Source: Haematobacter missouriensis (GTDB lineage: Bacteria; Pseudomonadota; Alphaproteobacteria; Rhodobacterales; Rhodobacteraceae). From it: DNA of 64,000 nt. This document shows positions 13,982-24,073 of the stretch, piece after piece. Each line of letters begins with the position of its first letter. Position 1 is the first letter of the stretch. The stretch spans positions 21,561 through 85,560 of the forward strand of contig NZ_JFGS01000017.1 of NCBI RefSeq assembly GCF_000740775.1, in the 5' to 3' direction. A model generated the notes under the pieces. It did no database searches and was not told the DNA's origin. It worked only from the letters and a program-made list of their open reading frames with translations. The position numbers were made by a program, and so were the translations under genes.

Positions 13982-14863
13982 ATGTTTCCGGGTGGGCTAA
14001 GTGGCAGCGAAATGGTGATGATCGGCATTGCTGCCTTCGTCATCCTATGCATTTTCCTTGGGGTCAGGATCGTGCCTCAGTCGGAGAAATACGTCGTGGA
14101 GCGGTTCGGACGGCTTCATGCGGTACTGGGACCGGGCATCAACCTGATCGTGCCCTTTCTCGACCGTGTCGCGCACAAGATCTCCGTATTGGAGCGCCAG
14201 CTCCCCGTGGCGCGTCAGGACGCGATCACTGCGGACAACGTGCTCCTTCAGGTCGAAACCAGTGTGTTTTATCGCATCATCGAACCGGAAAAGACCGTCT
14301 ATCGCATCCGGGACGTGGATGCCGCCATCGCCACCACCGTCGCTGGCATCGTCCGGGCGGAGATCGGCGCGATGGAGTTGGACGAGGTGCAGTCGAACCG
14401 CGCCCGCCTGATCGAGAAAATCCGCGAGTCGCTGGCCAATATCGTGGACGACTGGGGAATCGAGGTGACGCGGGCGGAGATACTCGACGTCAACCTGGAC
14501 GACGCCACGCGCGCCGCAATGCTCCAGCAGCTCAACGCCGAACGCGCCCGCCGTGCGCAGGTCACCGAGGCGGAAGGCCGCAAACGCGCGGTGGAACTGG
14601 CGTCGGATGCCGAGCTCTATGCGGCGGAACAGCAGGCAAAAGCGCGCCGGATCGGTGCAGATGCCGAGGCTTATGCGACGGAGGTCGTCGCCCGCGCCAT
14701 CGCCGACAACGGGCTGGAGGCCGCGCAGTATCAGGTCGCGCTGAAACAGGTGGAAGCGATGGCGGCGATGGCGAAGGGGGCGGGCAATCAGACCATCGTC
14801 CTGCCTGCCGACGCGGTGGAGGCCTTCGCGAACGCCTTCCGCATGCTGAAGGGGCGCGGGTGA
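13982..14863 (+). CDS. qmcA: SPFH/stomatin-like membrane protein
   Basis: The 293-residue product has one N-terminal membrane helix (VMIGIAAFVILCIFLGVRIV), an SPFH domain (about 35-190 with VVERFGRLHAVLGPGIN and DNVLLQVETSVFYRI) and an Ala/Glu-rich coiled coil that drives oligomerisation. Members of the QmcA/stomatin family form ring cages in the membrane and regulate proteases such as FtsH. GGAGGGCGGG precedes the chosen ATG. It is followed one base later by an NfeD-type gene, the partner usually encoded with SPFH genes. Confidence 0.9.
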   Translation: MFPGGLSGSEMVMIGIAAFVILCIFLGVRIVPQSEKYVVERFGRLHAVLGPGINLIVPFLDRVAHKISVLERQLPVARQDAITADNVLLQVETSVFYRIIEPEKTVYRIRDVDAAIATTVAGIVRAEIGAMELDEVQSNRARLIEKIRESLANIVDDWGIEVTRAEILDVNLDDATRAAMLQQLNAERARRAQVTEAEGRKRAVELASDAELYAAEQQAKARRIGADAEAYATEVVARAIADNGLEAAQYQVALKQVEAMAAMAKGAGNQTIVLPADAVEAFANAFRMLKGRG

Positions 14864-14864
14864 C

Positions 14865-15125
14865 GTGGCCTGGTGGATCTGGATGATCGGAGCGATCGTG
14901 CTGGCGGGCGTGGAGGTGCTGATCCCCGGATGGGTCTTCCTCGGCTTCGCCATTGGAGGAATGCTGACGGGTCTGGCTCTTCTGCTCTTCCCCTCGCTGG
15001 GGGGAACGGCGATAATCTGGCTCCTTTTCGCGCTCCTGTCCCTTGCCGGGTGGCTGCTGCTCAGGCGGCTTTTCGGGCGGCGGAGTGAGGTGAAAATCTG
15101 GAAGCGGGACATCAATGACAACTGA
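14865..15125 (+). CDS. NfeD-like short membrane protein
   Basis: The 86-residue protein has two or three hydrophobic helices (WWIWMIGAIVLAGVEVLI, then WVFLGFAIGGMLTGLALL and AIIWLLFALLSLAGWLLL) and a short basic tail; it has no soluble OB domain, which fits the short NfeD1b type. These proteins pair with SPFH proteins in membrane microdomains. The GTG start follows the qmcA stop by a single base. The last 11 bases overlap the downstream acetyltransferase gene. Confidence 0.8.
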   Translation: MAWWIWMIGAIVLAGVEVLIPGWVFLGFAIGGMLTGLALLLFPSLGGTAIIWLLFALLSLAGWLLLRRLFGRRSEVKIWKRDINDN

Positions 15126-15636
15126 ATTCGCCATCCGCCCGGAGCGGCCCGACGATGTGGATGCCATCGACCGCCTGATCACCGCCGCCTTCGCCGGGCA
15201 CCCGCAGAGCGATGGAAACGAGGCGCGGATCGTGCGCGATCTCCGGGCCGACGGGGTTCTCCTCTCCTCCCTCGTGGCCGAGGACCGGACACCCGAGACG
15301 GGCGGCGGCATCATCGGTCATCTGGTGTTTTCCCCGGTCACCATGGCCAACGGTTCTGTCTGGCTGGGCCTCGGCCCCATATCCGTCCGTCCCGACTTGC
15401 AACGCAAGGGTATCGGCACGGCGTTGATCCGCGCGGCCTTCGCCCGTCTGGATGAGGATGCGGCGGGCTATGTCGTGGTGGGAGATGCGGCTTACTACGG
15501 CCGCTTCGGCTTCGTCGAAGCCCCGCAGGTTACGGTTCCCGGCATCCCGCCCGAACACGTCCTCGTCCGCGCGATCTGGACACCTCCCCCCAAAGGCAGG
15601 GCGCTCTATCACCCTGCCTTCGGCCTTCCCGCCTGA
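15115..15636 (+). CDS. GNAT-family N-acetyltransferase
   Basis: The 173-residue product has a full GNAT fold: IRPERPDDVDAIDRLI at the start, the acetyl-CoA loop VRPDLQRKGIGTALI (about 92-106) and a C-terminal GDAAYYGRFGF motif (about 123-133), the arrangement of YhbS-like enzymes. The substrate is unknown. It overlaps the nfeD-like gene and precedes a NUDIX gene, so all three may be cotranscribed with qmcA. Confidence 0.85.
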   Translation: MTTEFAIRPERPDDVDAIDRLITAAFAGHPQSDGNEARIVRDLRADGVLLSSLVAEDRTPETGGGIIGHLVFSPVTMANGSVWLGLGPISVRPDLQRKGIGTALIRAAFARLDEDAAGYVVVGDAAYYGRFGFVEAPQVTVPGIPPEHVLVRAIWTPPPKGRALYHPAFGLPA

Positions 15637-15643
15637 TCGGCCG

Positions 15644-16099
15644 ATGACGGGCCATCAGACGCGTGCTCCTTTCGACGGGGCGAAAATCGCGTTGTTTCTG
15701 GGCGACGACCTCCTCGTGATGATGCGGGATGACCGGCCGGACCTGCCATGGCCGGGCGCGTGGGATCTTCCCGGCGGGGGCCGGGAAGGCAACGAGACCC
15801 CGGAGGCATGCGTGCTGCGGGAAGTGGAGGAGGAGTTTGGCCTCCGACTGCCGCCCTCGCGGCTACGATGGCACTGTATTCACCCGCGCCCCGGCCTGTT
15901 GCCCGCACATTTTTTTGCCGGAACCCTCACTGCGGAGGACGTGGCAGCAATCCGGTTCGGCGATGAAGGGCAAGAATGGCGCCTGATGCCGGTCGCGGAG
16001 TTCCTGCACCACCCGGAGGCCGTGCCTGTGCTCCGCTCCCGGGTTGCGGACTGCCTTGCCGCCGGTTTCAGGCCGGAGGCCGCGACAAGCGGTCGATGA
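15644..16099 (+). CDS. NUDIX hydrolase
   Basis: The 151-residue product contains a NUDIX box at about 43-65 ([20 protein letters not shown] then EFGL). The REVEEE glutamates are the metal ligands for hydrolysis of a nucleoside diphosphate linked to another moiety. The chosen ATG lies 8 bases after the stop of the GNAT gene. Its 3' end overlaps the convergent meaB gene by 32 bases. The substrate cannot be read from sequence; sanitising oxidised nucleotides is one option. Confidence 0.85.
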   Translation: MTGHQTRAPFDGAKIALFLGDDLLVMMRDDRPDLPWPGAWDLPGGGREGNETPEACVLREVEEEFGLRLPPSRLRWHCIHPRPGLLPAHFFAGTLTAEDVAAIRFGDEGQEWRLMPVAEFLHHPEAVPVLRSRVADCLAAGFRPEAATSGR

Positions 16100-17099
16100 G
16101 GTCGCGGGCGGCACGGGCGGGAGCGGCGCGGCCTTCCATCACCGCCTGTCCCAGGGCCAGCAACTCCGCCCGCACGGCTGGATCGGCCGAGAGGCGTGCG
16201 ATGAGGCCGAGGCGGACCTCCTCCTCAAACCAGCGGCGGGCCTGCGTGGCGCGATGCTCGGTCCACCAGCCGGTCTCCTGTCGCCAGCGCGCCAATTCCC
16301 CGATCTCCTCCCATGCCTCCGCCAACCCGGCCTGTTCCAGGGCAGAGACCGTCAGCGCCTTGGGATAGCCGGGAGGATCCTGCGGCCGCTTCCGTAGCAG
16401 GCGCAAGGCGCCGGCGTAATCCGCGCAGGTCCGCGTGGCCGCCGCCTTCAAATCGCCATCAGCCTTGTTCACCAGAATCAGGTCAGCGATCTCCATGATC
16501 CCGCGTTTCACGCCCTGAAGCTCGTCCCCTCCCGCCGGAGCGAGCAGCAGGACGAAGATGTCAGTCATCTCCGCCACCATCGTCTCCGACTGCCCGACAC
16601 CGACCGTCTCCACGAGAACCACGTCGAACCCGGCAGCTTCGCAAAGCGCTACGGCCTCCCGTGTGCGGCGCGCCACGCCCCCCAATTCAGATCGGCTGGG
16701 TGAGGGGCGTATGAAGGCGTTCGGATCACGGGAAAGAAGTTCCATCCGCGTCTTGTCGCCGAGGATGGATCCACCCGTCCGCGCAGAGGACGGATCAACG
16801 GCCAGCACGGCGATCCGCTTGCCGTTCTCCGTCAGCCGCAACCCGAAACTCTCGATGAAGGTGGATTTGCCCACTCCCGGCGTGCCCGAAAGACCGAGGC
16901 GCAGCGCCTGCCGCCCGCTCCCCGCCAGCCGGTCGAGCAGATCCTCCGCGAGCAGCCGGTGATCGGCGCGCTGGCTTTCCACCAGCGTGATCGCCCGGGC
17001 CAGTGCGCGGCGATCACCGGAGAGAACGCCTGTCGCAAGCATGCTGATTTCGCCCGCCCCGACGGGGCCGCGCCTTGCGGAAGTCCTCTGCACTGTCAT
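16068..17099 (-). CDS. meaB: Methylmalonyl-CoA mutase-associated GTPase MeaB
   Basis: The 343-residue protein is a G3E-type GTPase. It shows Walker [10 protein letters not shown] (72-80), the [19 protein letters not shown] switch region in two parts, ETVGVGQSE, and the base-specificity motif NKADGD. MeaB/ArgK loads and protects the adenosylcobalamin cofactor of methylmalonyl-CoA mutase, so it supports propionate and ethylmalonyl-CoA pathways. The mutase genes are not in this window. It is divergent from a DUF3108 gene. Confidence 0.93.
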   Translation of the reverse strand: MTVQRTSARRGPVGAGEISMLATGVLSGDRRALARAITLVESQRADHRLLAEDLLDRLAGSGRQALRLGLSGTPGVGKSTFIESFGLRLTENGKRIAVLAVDPSSARTGGSILGDKTRMELLSRDPNAFIRPSPSRSELGGVARRTREAVALCEAAGFDVVLVETVGVGQSETMVAEMTDIFVLLLAPAGGDELQGVKRGIMEIADLILVNKADGDLKAAATRTCADYAGALRLLRKRPQDPPGYPKALTVSALEQAGLAEAWEEIGELARWRQETGWWTEHRATQARRWFEEEVRLGLIARLSADPAVRAELLALGQAVMEGRAAPARAARDLIDRLSRPPA

Positions 17100-17206
17100 C
17101 GCATCCCTTCGGCAGGTTTCGGCAGCTGGTCACATTTCCGGTTGCCGCGGGGATTACTTGCCAAGGCGCAGGGTTATATGTCCAGTCCGAACCGGAGAAA
17201 CATGTT

Positions 17207-17935
17207 ATGCCCCTGCCCACCCGCACCACCCTTGCCGCCGCCCTGCTGATGGCTCTTCCCCTCACGCCCGTCATGGCGCAACAGGCAAACAGCACCTTCG
17301 ACCTGCGGATCCGGGGAATTCCCGCCGCCACACTGTCGATGACAGGGCAGGAGACGGCGAGCGGTTATTCCGTTGCCGGACGACTTCAGAGCGCGGGGCT
17401 GGTGGGACTCTTCCGCACCATGCGCTATGACGCGCAGGTACAGGGAACGCGAAGCGGCGGGCGCTTTACCCCTTCCCGCTATACGGAGGATGCCGATACC
17501 GGCAAGCGGAAGTCCCACTCGGTCATGAGCTATCAGGATGGTACGCCGCAGGTGGTGGAATATGATCCGCCTGAACGCGACCGGCGGGGCAATGTGGTCG
17601 ATCCTGCATCTCAGGGCGGCACCATCGACCCGTTGACTGCCATCTGGATCGGCCTCCGCCCCACACCGGTGGCGGAAGTCTGCAATTATGATGGGTTCAT
17701 GTTCGACGGTAAACGCCGGAGCCGTGTTTCCCTGTCCAATCCGCGCGCGCAGGGGGATGCCATCCTCTGTACGGGGCGTTATGAGCGGTTGGCAGGATTC
17801 TCGGATCGCGAAATGGCGGAAAAGACCGTGTTCAACTTCACCATGACCTACGTGCCGGCCGGTCAGGGCGTCATGCAGGTCACACAGATCAGCATGGACA
17901 CGCTCTATGGTGCGGCGGTGCTGACGCGGCGCTGA
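17207..17935 (+). CDS. Exported DUF3108 protein
   Basis: The 242-residue product begins with a Sec signal (TTLAAALLMALPLTPVMAQQ). The beta-rich DUF3108 domain follows, with FDLRIRGIPAATLSM and ASGYSVAGRLQSAGLVGLF near the start and an MTYVPAGQGVMQVTQI strand near the end. The family is periplasmic and uncharacterised. Two Cys in the C-terminal half may form a disulfide. The chosen ATG is the last before the signal; its stop overlaps the hrpB start (TGATG). Confidence 0.8.
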   Translation: MPLPTRTTLAAALLMALPLTPVMAQQANSTFDLRIRGIPAATLSMTGQETASGYSVAGRLQSAGLVGLFRTMRYDAQVQGTRSGGRFTPSRYTEDADTGKRKSHSVMSYQDGTPQVVEYDPPERDRRGNVVDPASQGGTIDPLTAIWIGLRPTPVAEVCNYDGFMFDGKRRSRVSLSNPRAQGDAILCTGRYERLAGFSDREMAEKTVFNFTMTYVPAGQGVMQVTQISMDTLYGAAVLTRR

Positions 17936-20409
17936 TGGCTGACGGCTGGTCACCGCTTCCCATCGACGCCGTGCTGCCCGCGTTGGCGGAAGCGGTGGCA
18001 ACAGCGGGACGGGCCGTCCTGCAAGCTCCACCCGGCGCAGGCAAGACCACGCGGGTGCCGCTGGCCCTGCTGCCAAAGGTGACAGGCCGGATCGTGATGC
18101 TGGAGCCGCGCCGCCTTGCCGCCCGCGCGGCCGCCGAACGCATGGCCGAGACGCTCGGGGAGGCGGCCGGGGGAACCGTCGGCTACCGCATCCGGGGAGA
18201 AAGCCGCATCGGACCGATGACCCGGATCGAGGTCGTGACGGAGGGGATCCTCACCCGCATGATCCAGTCCGACCCGGAGCTGTCCGGCGTGGGTGCCGTG
18301 ATCTTCGACGAGTTCCACGAGCGCTCTCTGAACGCGGATCTGGGCCTTGCCCTGACATGGGAGGCGCGGAGCGCCCTGCGCCCCGATCTCATCGTTCTCG
18401 TGATGTCCGCGACGCTGGACGCAGCCCCCGTCGCGCGGCTGCTGGAGGACGCGCCGCTCGTCACCTCCGAGGGCCGGGCCTTTCCGGTCGAGACGCGCTG
18501 GCTCACCGCCCCGCTCCTTGCCGGAACCCGCCTTGCGCCTGCCACTGCCGCGCTCGTCGCACAGGCGGCAGCGGAGACAGAGGGCGACATCCTCGTCTTT
18601 CTACCCGGGGAGAGCGAAATCAGGCAGGTCGCGGCGCTGCTCGACATTCCGGGCGCGACGGTGCGCCCCCTCTACGGGGCGCTACCCTTCGCGGAGCAGC
18701 GCGCCGCCATCGGCCCCTCGGCCAAGGGGCGCAAGATCGTGCTCTCCACGGCCATCGCGGAAACCTCCCTCACCATCGAAGGCGTGCGTGTCGTTGTGGA
18801 TGCGGGCCGGGCACGGCGGGCACGGTTCGATCCCGGTTCGGGCATGAGCCGCCTCGTGACGGAGCGGGTGACACGGGCCGAGGCGGAGCAGCGCCGGGGC
18901 CGGGCAGGACGCGTGGCACCGGGTATCTGCTATCGCCTTTGGGCCAAGGGGGAGGAGGGTGCGCTCCCCGCCTTTCCACCGCCGGAGATGGAGACGGCCG
19001 ACCTCGCCCCGCTCGCCATGGAACTCGCGCTCTGGGGTGCGCCGGACGGAGGCGGGCTGGCTTTCCTGACACCGCCCCCCGCCCCTGCGCTGGCCGAAGC
19101 GCGGGCAATGCTGCAGGATCTGGGCGCGCTGGATGACGCGGGCCGCGTCACGGAACACGGGCGACAACTGGCACCCATCCCGCTGCACCCCCGCCTTGGC
19201 CATATGCTGCGGCTCGCGGGCAGGCAGGCGGCACCGCTGGCGGCGCTGATGGCCGCGCGGGATCCCCTGCGGGGCGCTCCCGCCGACGTCGCCCTCCGGC
19301 TGGAGGCGGTGCGCGACCTGCGCGCCTATGCGGAGCGCCGCCCCTGGCCTGCGGACCGCGCGACGGTGGAGACGATCCGGCAGGAAGCGCGGCGGCTCTC
19401 CCGGCTGGCGGGCTCGGAGGGGCCGGCGGGGCCGGAGATGACACCGGGCGAAATGGCCTCCCTCGCCTATCCTGACCGCATCGGCCTCCGCCGAAAGGGG
19501 GAAACACCGCGCTGGCTGCTGTCGGGCGGAAAAGGGGTGACCATCGCGGCAGGCGATCCGATGTCGGGACAGCGCCTGCTTGTCGCGACCGATCTGGGCG
19601 GCACGGCGCGGGAGCCGACGATCCGGCAGGCGGTGGAAATCACCGAGGCGGGGGTGCGGCGCCTGCACGGCGAGCGCATCGGCTGGGAGGATGTCTGCGT
19701 CTGGTCACCCCGCGAGCGTCGCGTCATCGCCCGGCGGCAGGAGCGGCTCGGCTCCATCATACTGGACGACCGCATATGGCAGGACGCGCCGGAGGAACGG
19801 GTAGCGGAGGCGCTGCTGGACGGGGTGCGCGATCTGGGCCTCTCCTCCCTTGGCTGGACAGAGGCGGCAGAACGGTTCCGCGCTCGGGTGGAACTGCTCC
19901 GGGCAGAGGGCGTGGACCTGCCCGACATGTCGGACACCGGGCTGACCGCAGGGCTGCAGGACTGGCTGCTGCCCCATCTGGCAGGCCGGCGGACGGCGGC
20001 GGACCTGAAGGCGCTCGATCCGCTCGAACCGCTCCGTCAGATGCTGGGATGGGAGGAGATGCAGACCCTCGACCGACTGGCACCCGGGCATTTCGCCACG
20101 CCGCTCGGCAACCGCATCCCGCTCGACTATCGCGGCGGGGTTCCGGCGATCGAGGTGCGCTTGCAGGAAATGTTCGGCGTAACGGAGCATCCCGCCATCG
20201 GACCGAAACGCCTACCGCTCCGCGTTACGCTGCTTTCGCCCGCCCGGCGGCCTGTGCAGGTGACGACCGACCTGCCCCGCTTCTGGGCCACGAGCTATGC
20301 CGATGTGCGCAAGGACATGCGCGGCCAGTATCCCCGACATCCGTGGCCCGAGGATCCGACGCAGGCGGAGCCCACGTTGCGCGTCAAACCCCGGGGTCAG
20401 ACGGGCTGA
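17935..20409 (+). CDS. hrpB: ATP-dependent RNA helicase HrpB
   Basis: The 824-residue protein is a DEAH-box helicase of full family length. It shows APPGAGKTT (31-39), DEFHER (125-130) for motif II, MSATLD for motif III and QRRGRAGR for motif VI, then the winged-helix/ratchet region and the C-terminal HrpB domain ending near LPRFWATSYADVRKDM. HrpB acts on RNA; its exact physiological substrate is not settled. Its start overlaps the upstream DUF3108 stop by one base. Confidence 0.95.
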   Translation: MADGWSPLPIDAVLPALAEAVATAGRAVLQAPPGAGKTTRVPLALLPKVTGRIVMLEPRRLAARAAAERMAETLGEAAGGTVGYRIRGESRIGPMTRIEVVTEGILTRMIQSDPELSGVGAVIFDEFHERSLNADLGLALTWEARSALRPDLIVLVMSATLDAAPVARLLEDAPLVTSEGRAFPVETRWLTAPLLAGTRLAPATAALVAQAAAETEGDILVFLPGESEIRQVAALLDIPGATVRPLYGALPFAEQRAAIGPSAKGRKIVLSTAIAETSLTIEGVRVVVDAGRARRARFDPGSGMSRLVTERVTRAEAEQRRGRAGRVAPGICYRLWAKGEEGALPAFPPPEMETADLAPLAMELALWGAPDGGGLAFLTPPPAPALAEARAMLQDLGALDDAGRVTEHGRQLAPIPLHPRLGHMLRLAGRQAAPLAALMAARDPLRGAPADVALRLEAVRDLRAYAERRPWPADRATVETIRQEARRLSRLAGSEGPAGPEMTPGEMASLAYPDRIGLRRKGETPRWLLSGGKGVTIAAGDPMSGQRLLVATDLGGTAREPTIRQAVEITEAGVRRLHGERIGWEDVCVWSPRERRVIARRQERLGSIILDDRIWQDAPEERVAEALLDGVRDLGLSSLGWTEAAERFRARVELLRAEGVDLPDMSDTGLTAGLQDWLLPHLAGRRTAADLKALDPLEPLRQMLGWEEMQTLDRLAPGHFATPLGNRIPLDYRGGVPAIEVRLQEMFGVTEHPAIGPKRLPLRVTLLSPARRPVQVTTDLPRFWATSYADVRKDMRGQYPRHPWPEDPTQAEPTLRVKPRGQTG

Positions 20410-20424
20410 CCGCCCAGAACCACC

Positions 20425-20853
20425 TCAGAACTCCACGACCACTGAGGGCGCGCTCCGTTTAGCGGGGCCATGAAAGACCGCTTCGATGTTATTGCCGTCC
20501 GGGTCCAGCAGGAAGGCGGCATAATAGCCGGGGTGATAGGGCCGCTCTCCGGGACCACCGTTGTCGGTGCCCCCTGCTGCAAGCCCCGCGGCATGAAATG
20601 CGCGCACCTGCCCCTCATCGGCCGCCTGAAAGGCGAGATGGTGCCGCCCAGTGAGTTTGCCGAGGGCAGCCGGGCTGTCGGCGGAGGTGACGAACAGTTC
20701 ATCGGCCCAGAAGAAGCCCTCTCCCTCCCCGCCAATCGGAATATCCAGCACGTCCAGTACCGCCCCGTAGAACCGGCGGCTCGCTTCCAAGTCCCGGACA
20801 ACGAACTGAAGGTGGTCGATGAGCCGCCCGCGATGCAATCGTTCGGTTTCCAT
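20425..20853 (-). CDS. VOC-family (glyoxalase-fold) protein
   Basis: From the ATG just after GGAGGGAAGG the product is 142 residues. It shows the two beta-alpha-beta-beta-beta modules of the vicinal-oxygen-chelate fold: IDHLQFVVRDLEASRRFYGA, HHLAFQAADEGQVRAFHAA and AAFLLDPDGNNIEAVFHG, giving the His, His and Glu metal ligands. Substrate could be a glyoxalase type, a dioxygenase type or an antibiotic. It is convergent with hrpB. Confidence 0.8.
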   Translation of the reverse strand: METERLHRGRLIDHLQFVVRDLEASRRFYGAVLDVLDIPIGGEGEGFFWADELFVTSADSPAALGKLTGRHHLAFQAADEGQVRAFHAAGLAAGGTDNGGPGERPYHPGYYAAFLLDPDGNNIEAVFHGPAKRSAPSVVVEF

Positions 20854-20971
20854 GTCCTTCCCTCCCTGCATGTCGGGAAAGATAGGCCGGGGCCCGCAGG
20901 GTCAAGCAACCGTGATTCCGCGCCGGTGTCGGCCCGACCTATGCTCTCTCCGGCCGACTAAGGAGGAGCGA

Positions 20972-21358
20972 ATGACGACGAGAGACATCGGGCGGGTCAG
21001 CCTTGCCACGCTTCTCCTTGCCGCGCTTGCCTACCACGCCGCGCCGCAGCTGGCACATGCGCATCGGTTCGCCGGTTGGAAGGGCCCGGTGACGATCAAT
21101 GGCGCTGTCCATGAGGTGAACCTGTCAGCCCCCGCGCCAGGCATGACGCTGGAGGATAGCGACGGCCACCGGTGGCACGTGCTGCTTGGCTCGCAACGGC
21201 AGGTCACCCGGTCCGGCCTGTCCGCAGCACCACCGTCGGACGGCAAGGCCGCAAAAGTTGTGGGCGTGCTGTCGGACCGGGAAACGATCCGCGCTGCACG
21301 ACTGATCGTGGAGGGGAGGGAATACGATATCCCCGCTCCGTACCCGCGCGGGACATGA
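20972..21358 (+). CDS. Exported hypothetical protein
   Basis: The 128-residue product follows a strong AAGGAGG site. It begins with a signal-like helix (VSLATLLLAALAYHAAPQLA, cut near AHAH). The mature part is a small beta-rich domain (GPVTINGAVHEVNL, RWHVLLGSQRQV, KVVGVLSDRETIRAARLIV) that looks OB-fold-like. No family is recognised. Confidence 0.65.
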   Translation: MTTRDIGRVSLATLLLAALAYHAAPQLAHAHRFAGWKGPVTINGAVHEVNLSAPAPGMTLEDSDGHRWHVLLGSQRQVTRSGLSAAPPSDGKAAKVVGVLSDRETIRAARLIVEGREYDIPAPYPRGT

Positions 21359-21406
21359 CCAATCGCCGGAGCAATTCGGACGTTGGTCGGAGGTCTGATA
21401 CACCCG

Positions 21407-22333
21407 TCAGACGTCGAGGCACCATCGCATGACGGCCTTCTGCGCGTGGAGCCGGTTCTCCGCCTCATCGAAGACGACGGAATGCGGCCCGTCCATGACG
21501 GTGCTCGTCACCTCATCATCGCGATGGGCAGGCAGGCAGTGCATGAAAAGCGCGTCGGGCTTCGCATGCGCCATGAGCGCGTCATTCACCTGATAGGGGC
21601 GAAGCTGATTGTGCCGCCGCTCCCGTGCCGATTGCGGATCATGCATCGACACCCAGGTATCAGTGACGACAAGATCGGCACCCTCCACCGCGCGGGCTGG
21701 ATCGCGCACGACCTCCGCCCACACACCGCGGGAACGCGCGAAGTCCAGCCACTCCCGCTCCGGGTCCAGCGGCTGCGGACCGGTGAAGGTGAAATCGAAA
21801 CCGAACTGCCCGGCGGCATGGATGAGCGAGGCACAGACGTTGTTGCCGTCGCCGCACCACACCACCTTGCGGCCCGCGATATCGCCGCGATGTTCCTCAT
21901 AGGTCATCACATCGGCCATGATCTGGCAGGGATGCGTCCGGTTGGTCAGCCCATTGATGACCGGGACGGAGGCGTGTTCGGCCATTTCGTAGAGCGTGGC
22001 CTCCTCAAACGTGCGGATCATGATCAGATCGACATATCGGGACAGGACGCGCGCGGTATCGGCAATCGTCTCACCATGGCCGAGCTGCATTTCCTTACCG
22101 GACAGCACCATGGTTTCGCCGCCCATCTGACGTACGCCCACGTCGAAGGAGACGCGGGTTCGGGTGGAGGGTTTCTCGAAGATCAGCGCAACCATGCGGC
22201 CCTTCAGCGGCAATTCGTCATCCACAGCACCCTTGGGACGGCCGTTGCGCGCCAGTTTCATGGCACGGGCATTGTCTATCATGCTCCGCAAGTCTTCAGG
22301 CGCTGTAGTGTGAATATCGAGAAAGCTATTCAT
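21407..22333 (-). CDS. argF: Ornithine carbamoyltransferase
   Basis: The 308-residue enzyme joins ornithine and carbamoyl phosphate to citrulline in arginine synthesis. The phosphate-binding STRTR (56-60), the ornithine-side motif HCLPAHR near the C-terminus, and TNRTHPCQ are all present; length is typical for anabolic OTC. It is the last gene of an argD-GNAT-argF unit and its ATG overlaps the GNAT stop. Readable frame upstream of this ATG lies inside the GNAT gene and is not coding in that phase. Confidence 0.95.
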   Translation of the reverse strand: MNSFLDIHTTAPEDLRSMIDNARAMKLARNGRPKGAVDDELPLKGRMVALIFEKPSTRTRVSFDVGVRQMGGETMVLSGKEMQLGHGETIADTARVLSRYVDLIMIRTFEEATLYEMAEHASVPVINGLTNRTHPCQIMADVMTYEEHRGDIAGRKVVWCGDGNNVCASLIHAAGQFGFDFTFTGPQPLDPEREWLDFARSRGVWAEVVRDPARAVEGADLVVTDTWVSMHDPQSARERRHNQLRPYQVNDALMAHAKPDALFMHCLPAHRDDEVTSTVMDGPHSVVFDEAENRLHAQKAVMRWCLDV

Positions 22334-22884
22334 CAGGCTTGTCTTTCGTCGTTTTCGTCCGGCGTCGGATTGGCAATAAGCACCATGAGCGGCGGCATGT
22401 TGGAACCGGCAGCATAATCGCGGAACCCTGCCCGGCGGAAGGCCCGGACAGCCGCGATGTTCGCCCGATCGGGATCGCCTGCAAGAGCAGGAACACCCTC
22501 GGCAAAGAGCTTGGCCGAGAGCGCCCGGAGCAAGCCGGACCCAAGGCCACGGCCAAGCCGGCAGGACGGACCGATCAGCAGATCGATACCCCGTGTACCC
22601 TCTGGCAGACCGCCGGTCCCGCCCGGCCAGTCCATGAGGCGGTAATGCTGCACATAACCGAACGGTTGCCCGCAATAGCTGGCGATCTGCTGAGAGATCA
22701 GAGGCGATCCGATCCGCTCACCGATGCGGGCCAGTTGCTCCTCCGGCGCGTCCCACCAGCGGCGGACGTGCGACAGGCGGAGCCATGAGCCGAGAAGCGG
22801 CAGGTCTGCGGGCGTGACCGGATCCAGCCGGATGCCGGGCACCGCCTCGCTGCCGGTGGCGGAAGGGGGCCGGGACTCAATCAC
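22333..22884 (-). CDS. GNAT acetyltransferase (AAC(6')-like) in the arg operon
   Basis: With the GTG start overlapping the argD stop the product is 183 residues. It shows [19 protein letters not shown], a W-rich [11 protein letters not shown] substrate part, and the acetyl-CoA site with [16 protein letters not shown], resembling aminoglycoside 6'-N-acetyltransferase-like or siderophore-type GNATs. Sitting between argD and argF, it may act on an arginine-pathway amine, but a drug or unrelated substrate cannot be excluded. A longer ATG frame at 22926 would begin within argD. Confidence 0.75.
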   Translation of the reverse strand: MIESRPPSATGSEAVPGIRLDPVTPADLPLLGSWLRLSHVRRWWDAPEEQLARIGERIGSPLISQQIASYCGQPFGYVQHYRLMDWPGGTGGLPEGTRGIDLLIGPSCRLGRGLGSGLLRALSAKLFAEGVPALAGDPDRANIAAVRAFRRAGFRDYAAGSNMPPLMVLIANPTPDENDERQA

Positions 22885-24073
22885 CGGCCTGCGCCTTCTT
22901 CTCCGGGGAGAGAGCGGCGGCGGCACGGTCCAGGCGCTCCACCGCTTCGGCCATCTCCGCCTCTGCGATGTTCAGCGCGGGCAGCAGGCGGACGACGTTA
23001 TCGGCGGCTCCTACGGTCAGTACCTTTTCCGCATAGCCCGCGGTCACCAGATCGGCGGGAGCAATGCGGCACTTCAGGCCCAGCATGAGGCCCTGCCCGC
23101 GCACTTCCTCGAAGACCTCGGGATACGCGGCGACAAGCCCCTCCAGCTTCTGGCGGAAGAACCCGGCCTTGTGGTTGACTGCTTCGAGAAACGCCGGGTC
23201 GGTGACGATATCCATGACCTTCGCCCCGACCGCGCAGCCCAGCGGGTTGCCGCCATAGGTCGAGCCGTGGGTGCCCGCCGTCATGCCGCGCGCCGCAGTC
23301 TCCGTCGCCAGCACGGCGCCGAGGGGGAAACCGCCGCCGATACCCTTGGCCACCATCATGATATCCGGGGTGATCCCGGCCCATTCGTGGGCAAAGAGCT
23401 TGCCCGTGCGCCCCACGCCGCATTGAACCTCATCAAGAATGAGGAGCGTACCCGTTGTATCGCAAAGGGCGCGGATTTCCTTGAGGAAGGCATCGCCGAA
23501 CGGACGGATACCGCCTTCGCCCTGAATGGGTTCGAGCAGGATCGCCGCGGTCTTTTCCGTCATCGCGGCCTTCACTGCGGCCATGTCGCCGAAGGGGAGG
23601 TGGACGAACCCCGGAAGCAACGGTCCGAAGCCCTTCACCATCTTCTCCGCGCCGGAGGCCGCGATGGCAGCGGAGGAGCGTCCGTGGAAGCAGCCCTCGA
23701 AGGTGATGATCTCCACCCGCTCCTTCTCGCCCCCGTCATACCAGTATTTCCGCGCCATCTTGATGGCCAGTTCCGCCGCTTCCGTCCCGGAATTGGTGAA
23801 GAACACGGTGTCCGCAAAGGTATGCGAGACCAGCAGATCGGCCAACCGCTGCTGCTCCGGCACCATATAGAGGTTCGATGTGTGCCAGAGCTTGTGGGCC
23901 TGCTCGGACAACACCTCCGTCAGCGCGGGATTGGCGTGACCGAGCACGTTCACCGCGATCCCTGCGCCAAGGTCGAGGTATCGCTCCCCGCCCGCCTCCG
24001 TCAGCCAGACGCCCTCCCCCTTCACGAAGGACAGCGGCGCACGGTTGTAGGTCGGCAGGACGGACGTGATCAT
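22877..24073 (-). CDS. argD: Acetylornithine aminotransferase
   Basis: The 398-residue PLP enzyme belongs to class III aminotransferases: [41 protein letters not shown] and the PLP-lysine region [14 protein letters not shown]. It makes N-acetylornithine in arginine synthesis and may serve as succinyldiaminopimelate transaminase too. It leads the operon followed by a GNAT and argF. The ATG after AGAGGATGATCC is preferred over one 36 bases upstream. Confidence 0.95.
   Translation of the reverse strand: MITSVLPTYNRAPLSFVKGEGVWLTEAGGERYLDLGAGIAVNVLGHANPALTEVLSEQAHKLWHTSNLYMVPEQQRLADLLVSHTFADTVFFTNSGTEAAELAIKMARKYWYDGGEKERVEIITFEGCFHGRSSAAIAASGAEKMVKGFGPLLPGFVHLPFGDMAAVKAAMTEKTAAILLEPIQGEGGIRPFGDAFLKEIRALCDTTGTLLILDEVQCGVGRTGKLFAHEWAGITPDIMMVAKGIGGGFPLGAVLATETAARGMTAGTHGSTYGGNPLGCAVGAKVMDIVTDPAFLEAVNHKAGFFRQKLEGLVAAYPEVFEEVRGQGLMLGLKCRIAPADLVTAGYAEKVLTVGAADNVVRLLPALNIAEAEMAEAVERLDRAAAALSPEKKAQAGD

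Noticed and set aside
13369..14886. A 505-codon plus-strand frame spanning dinB and qmcA
   Set aside because: Runs antisense to dinB and out of phase with the SPFH gene; no domain in its product.
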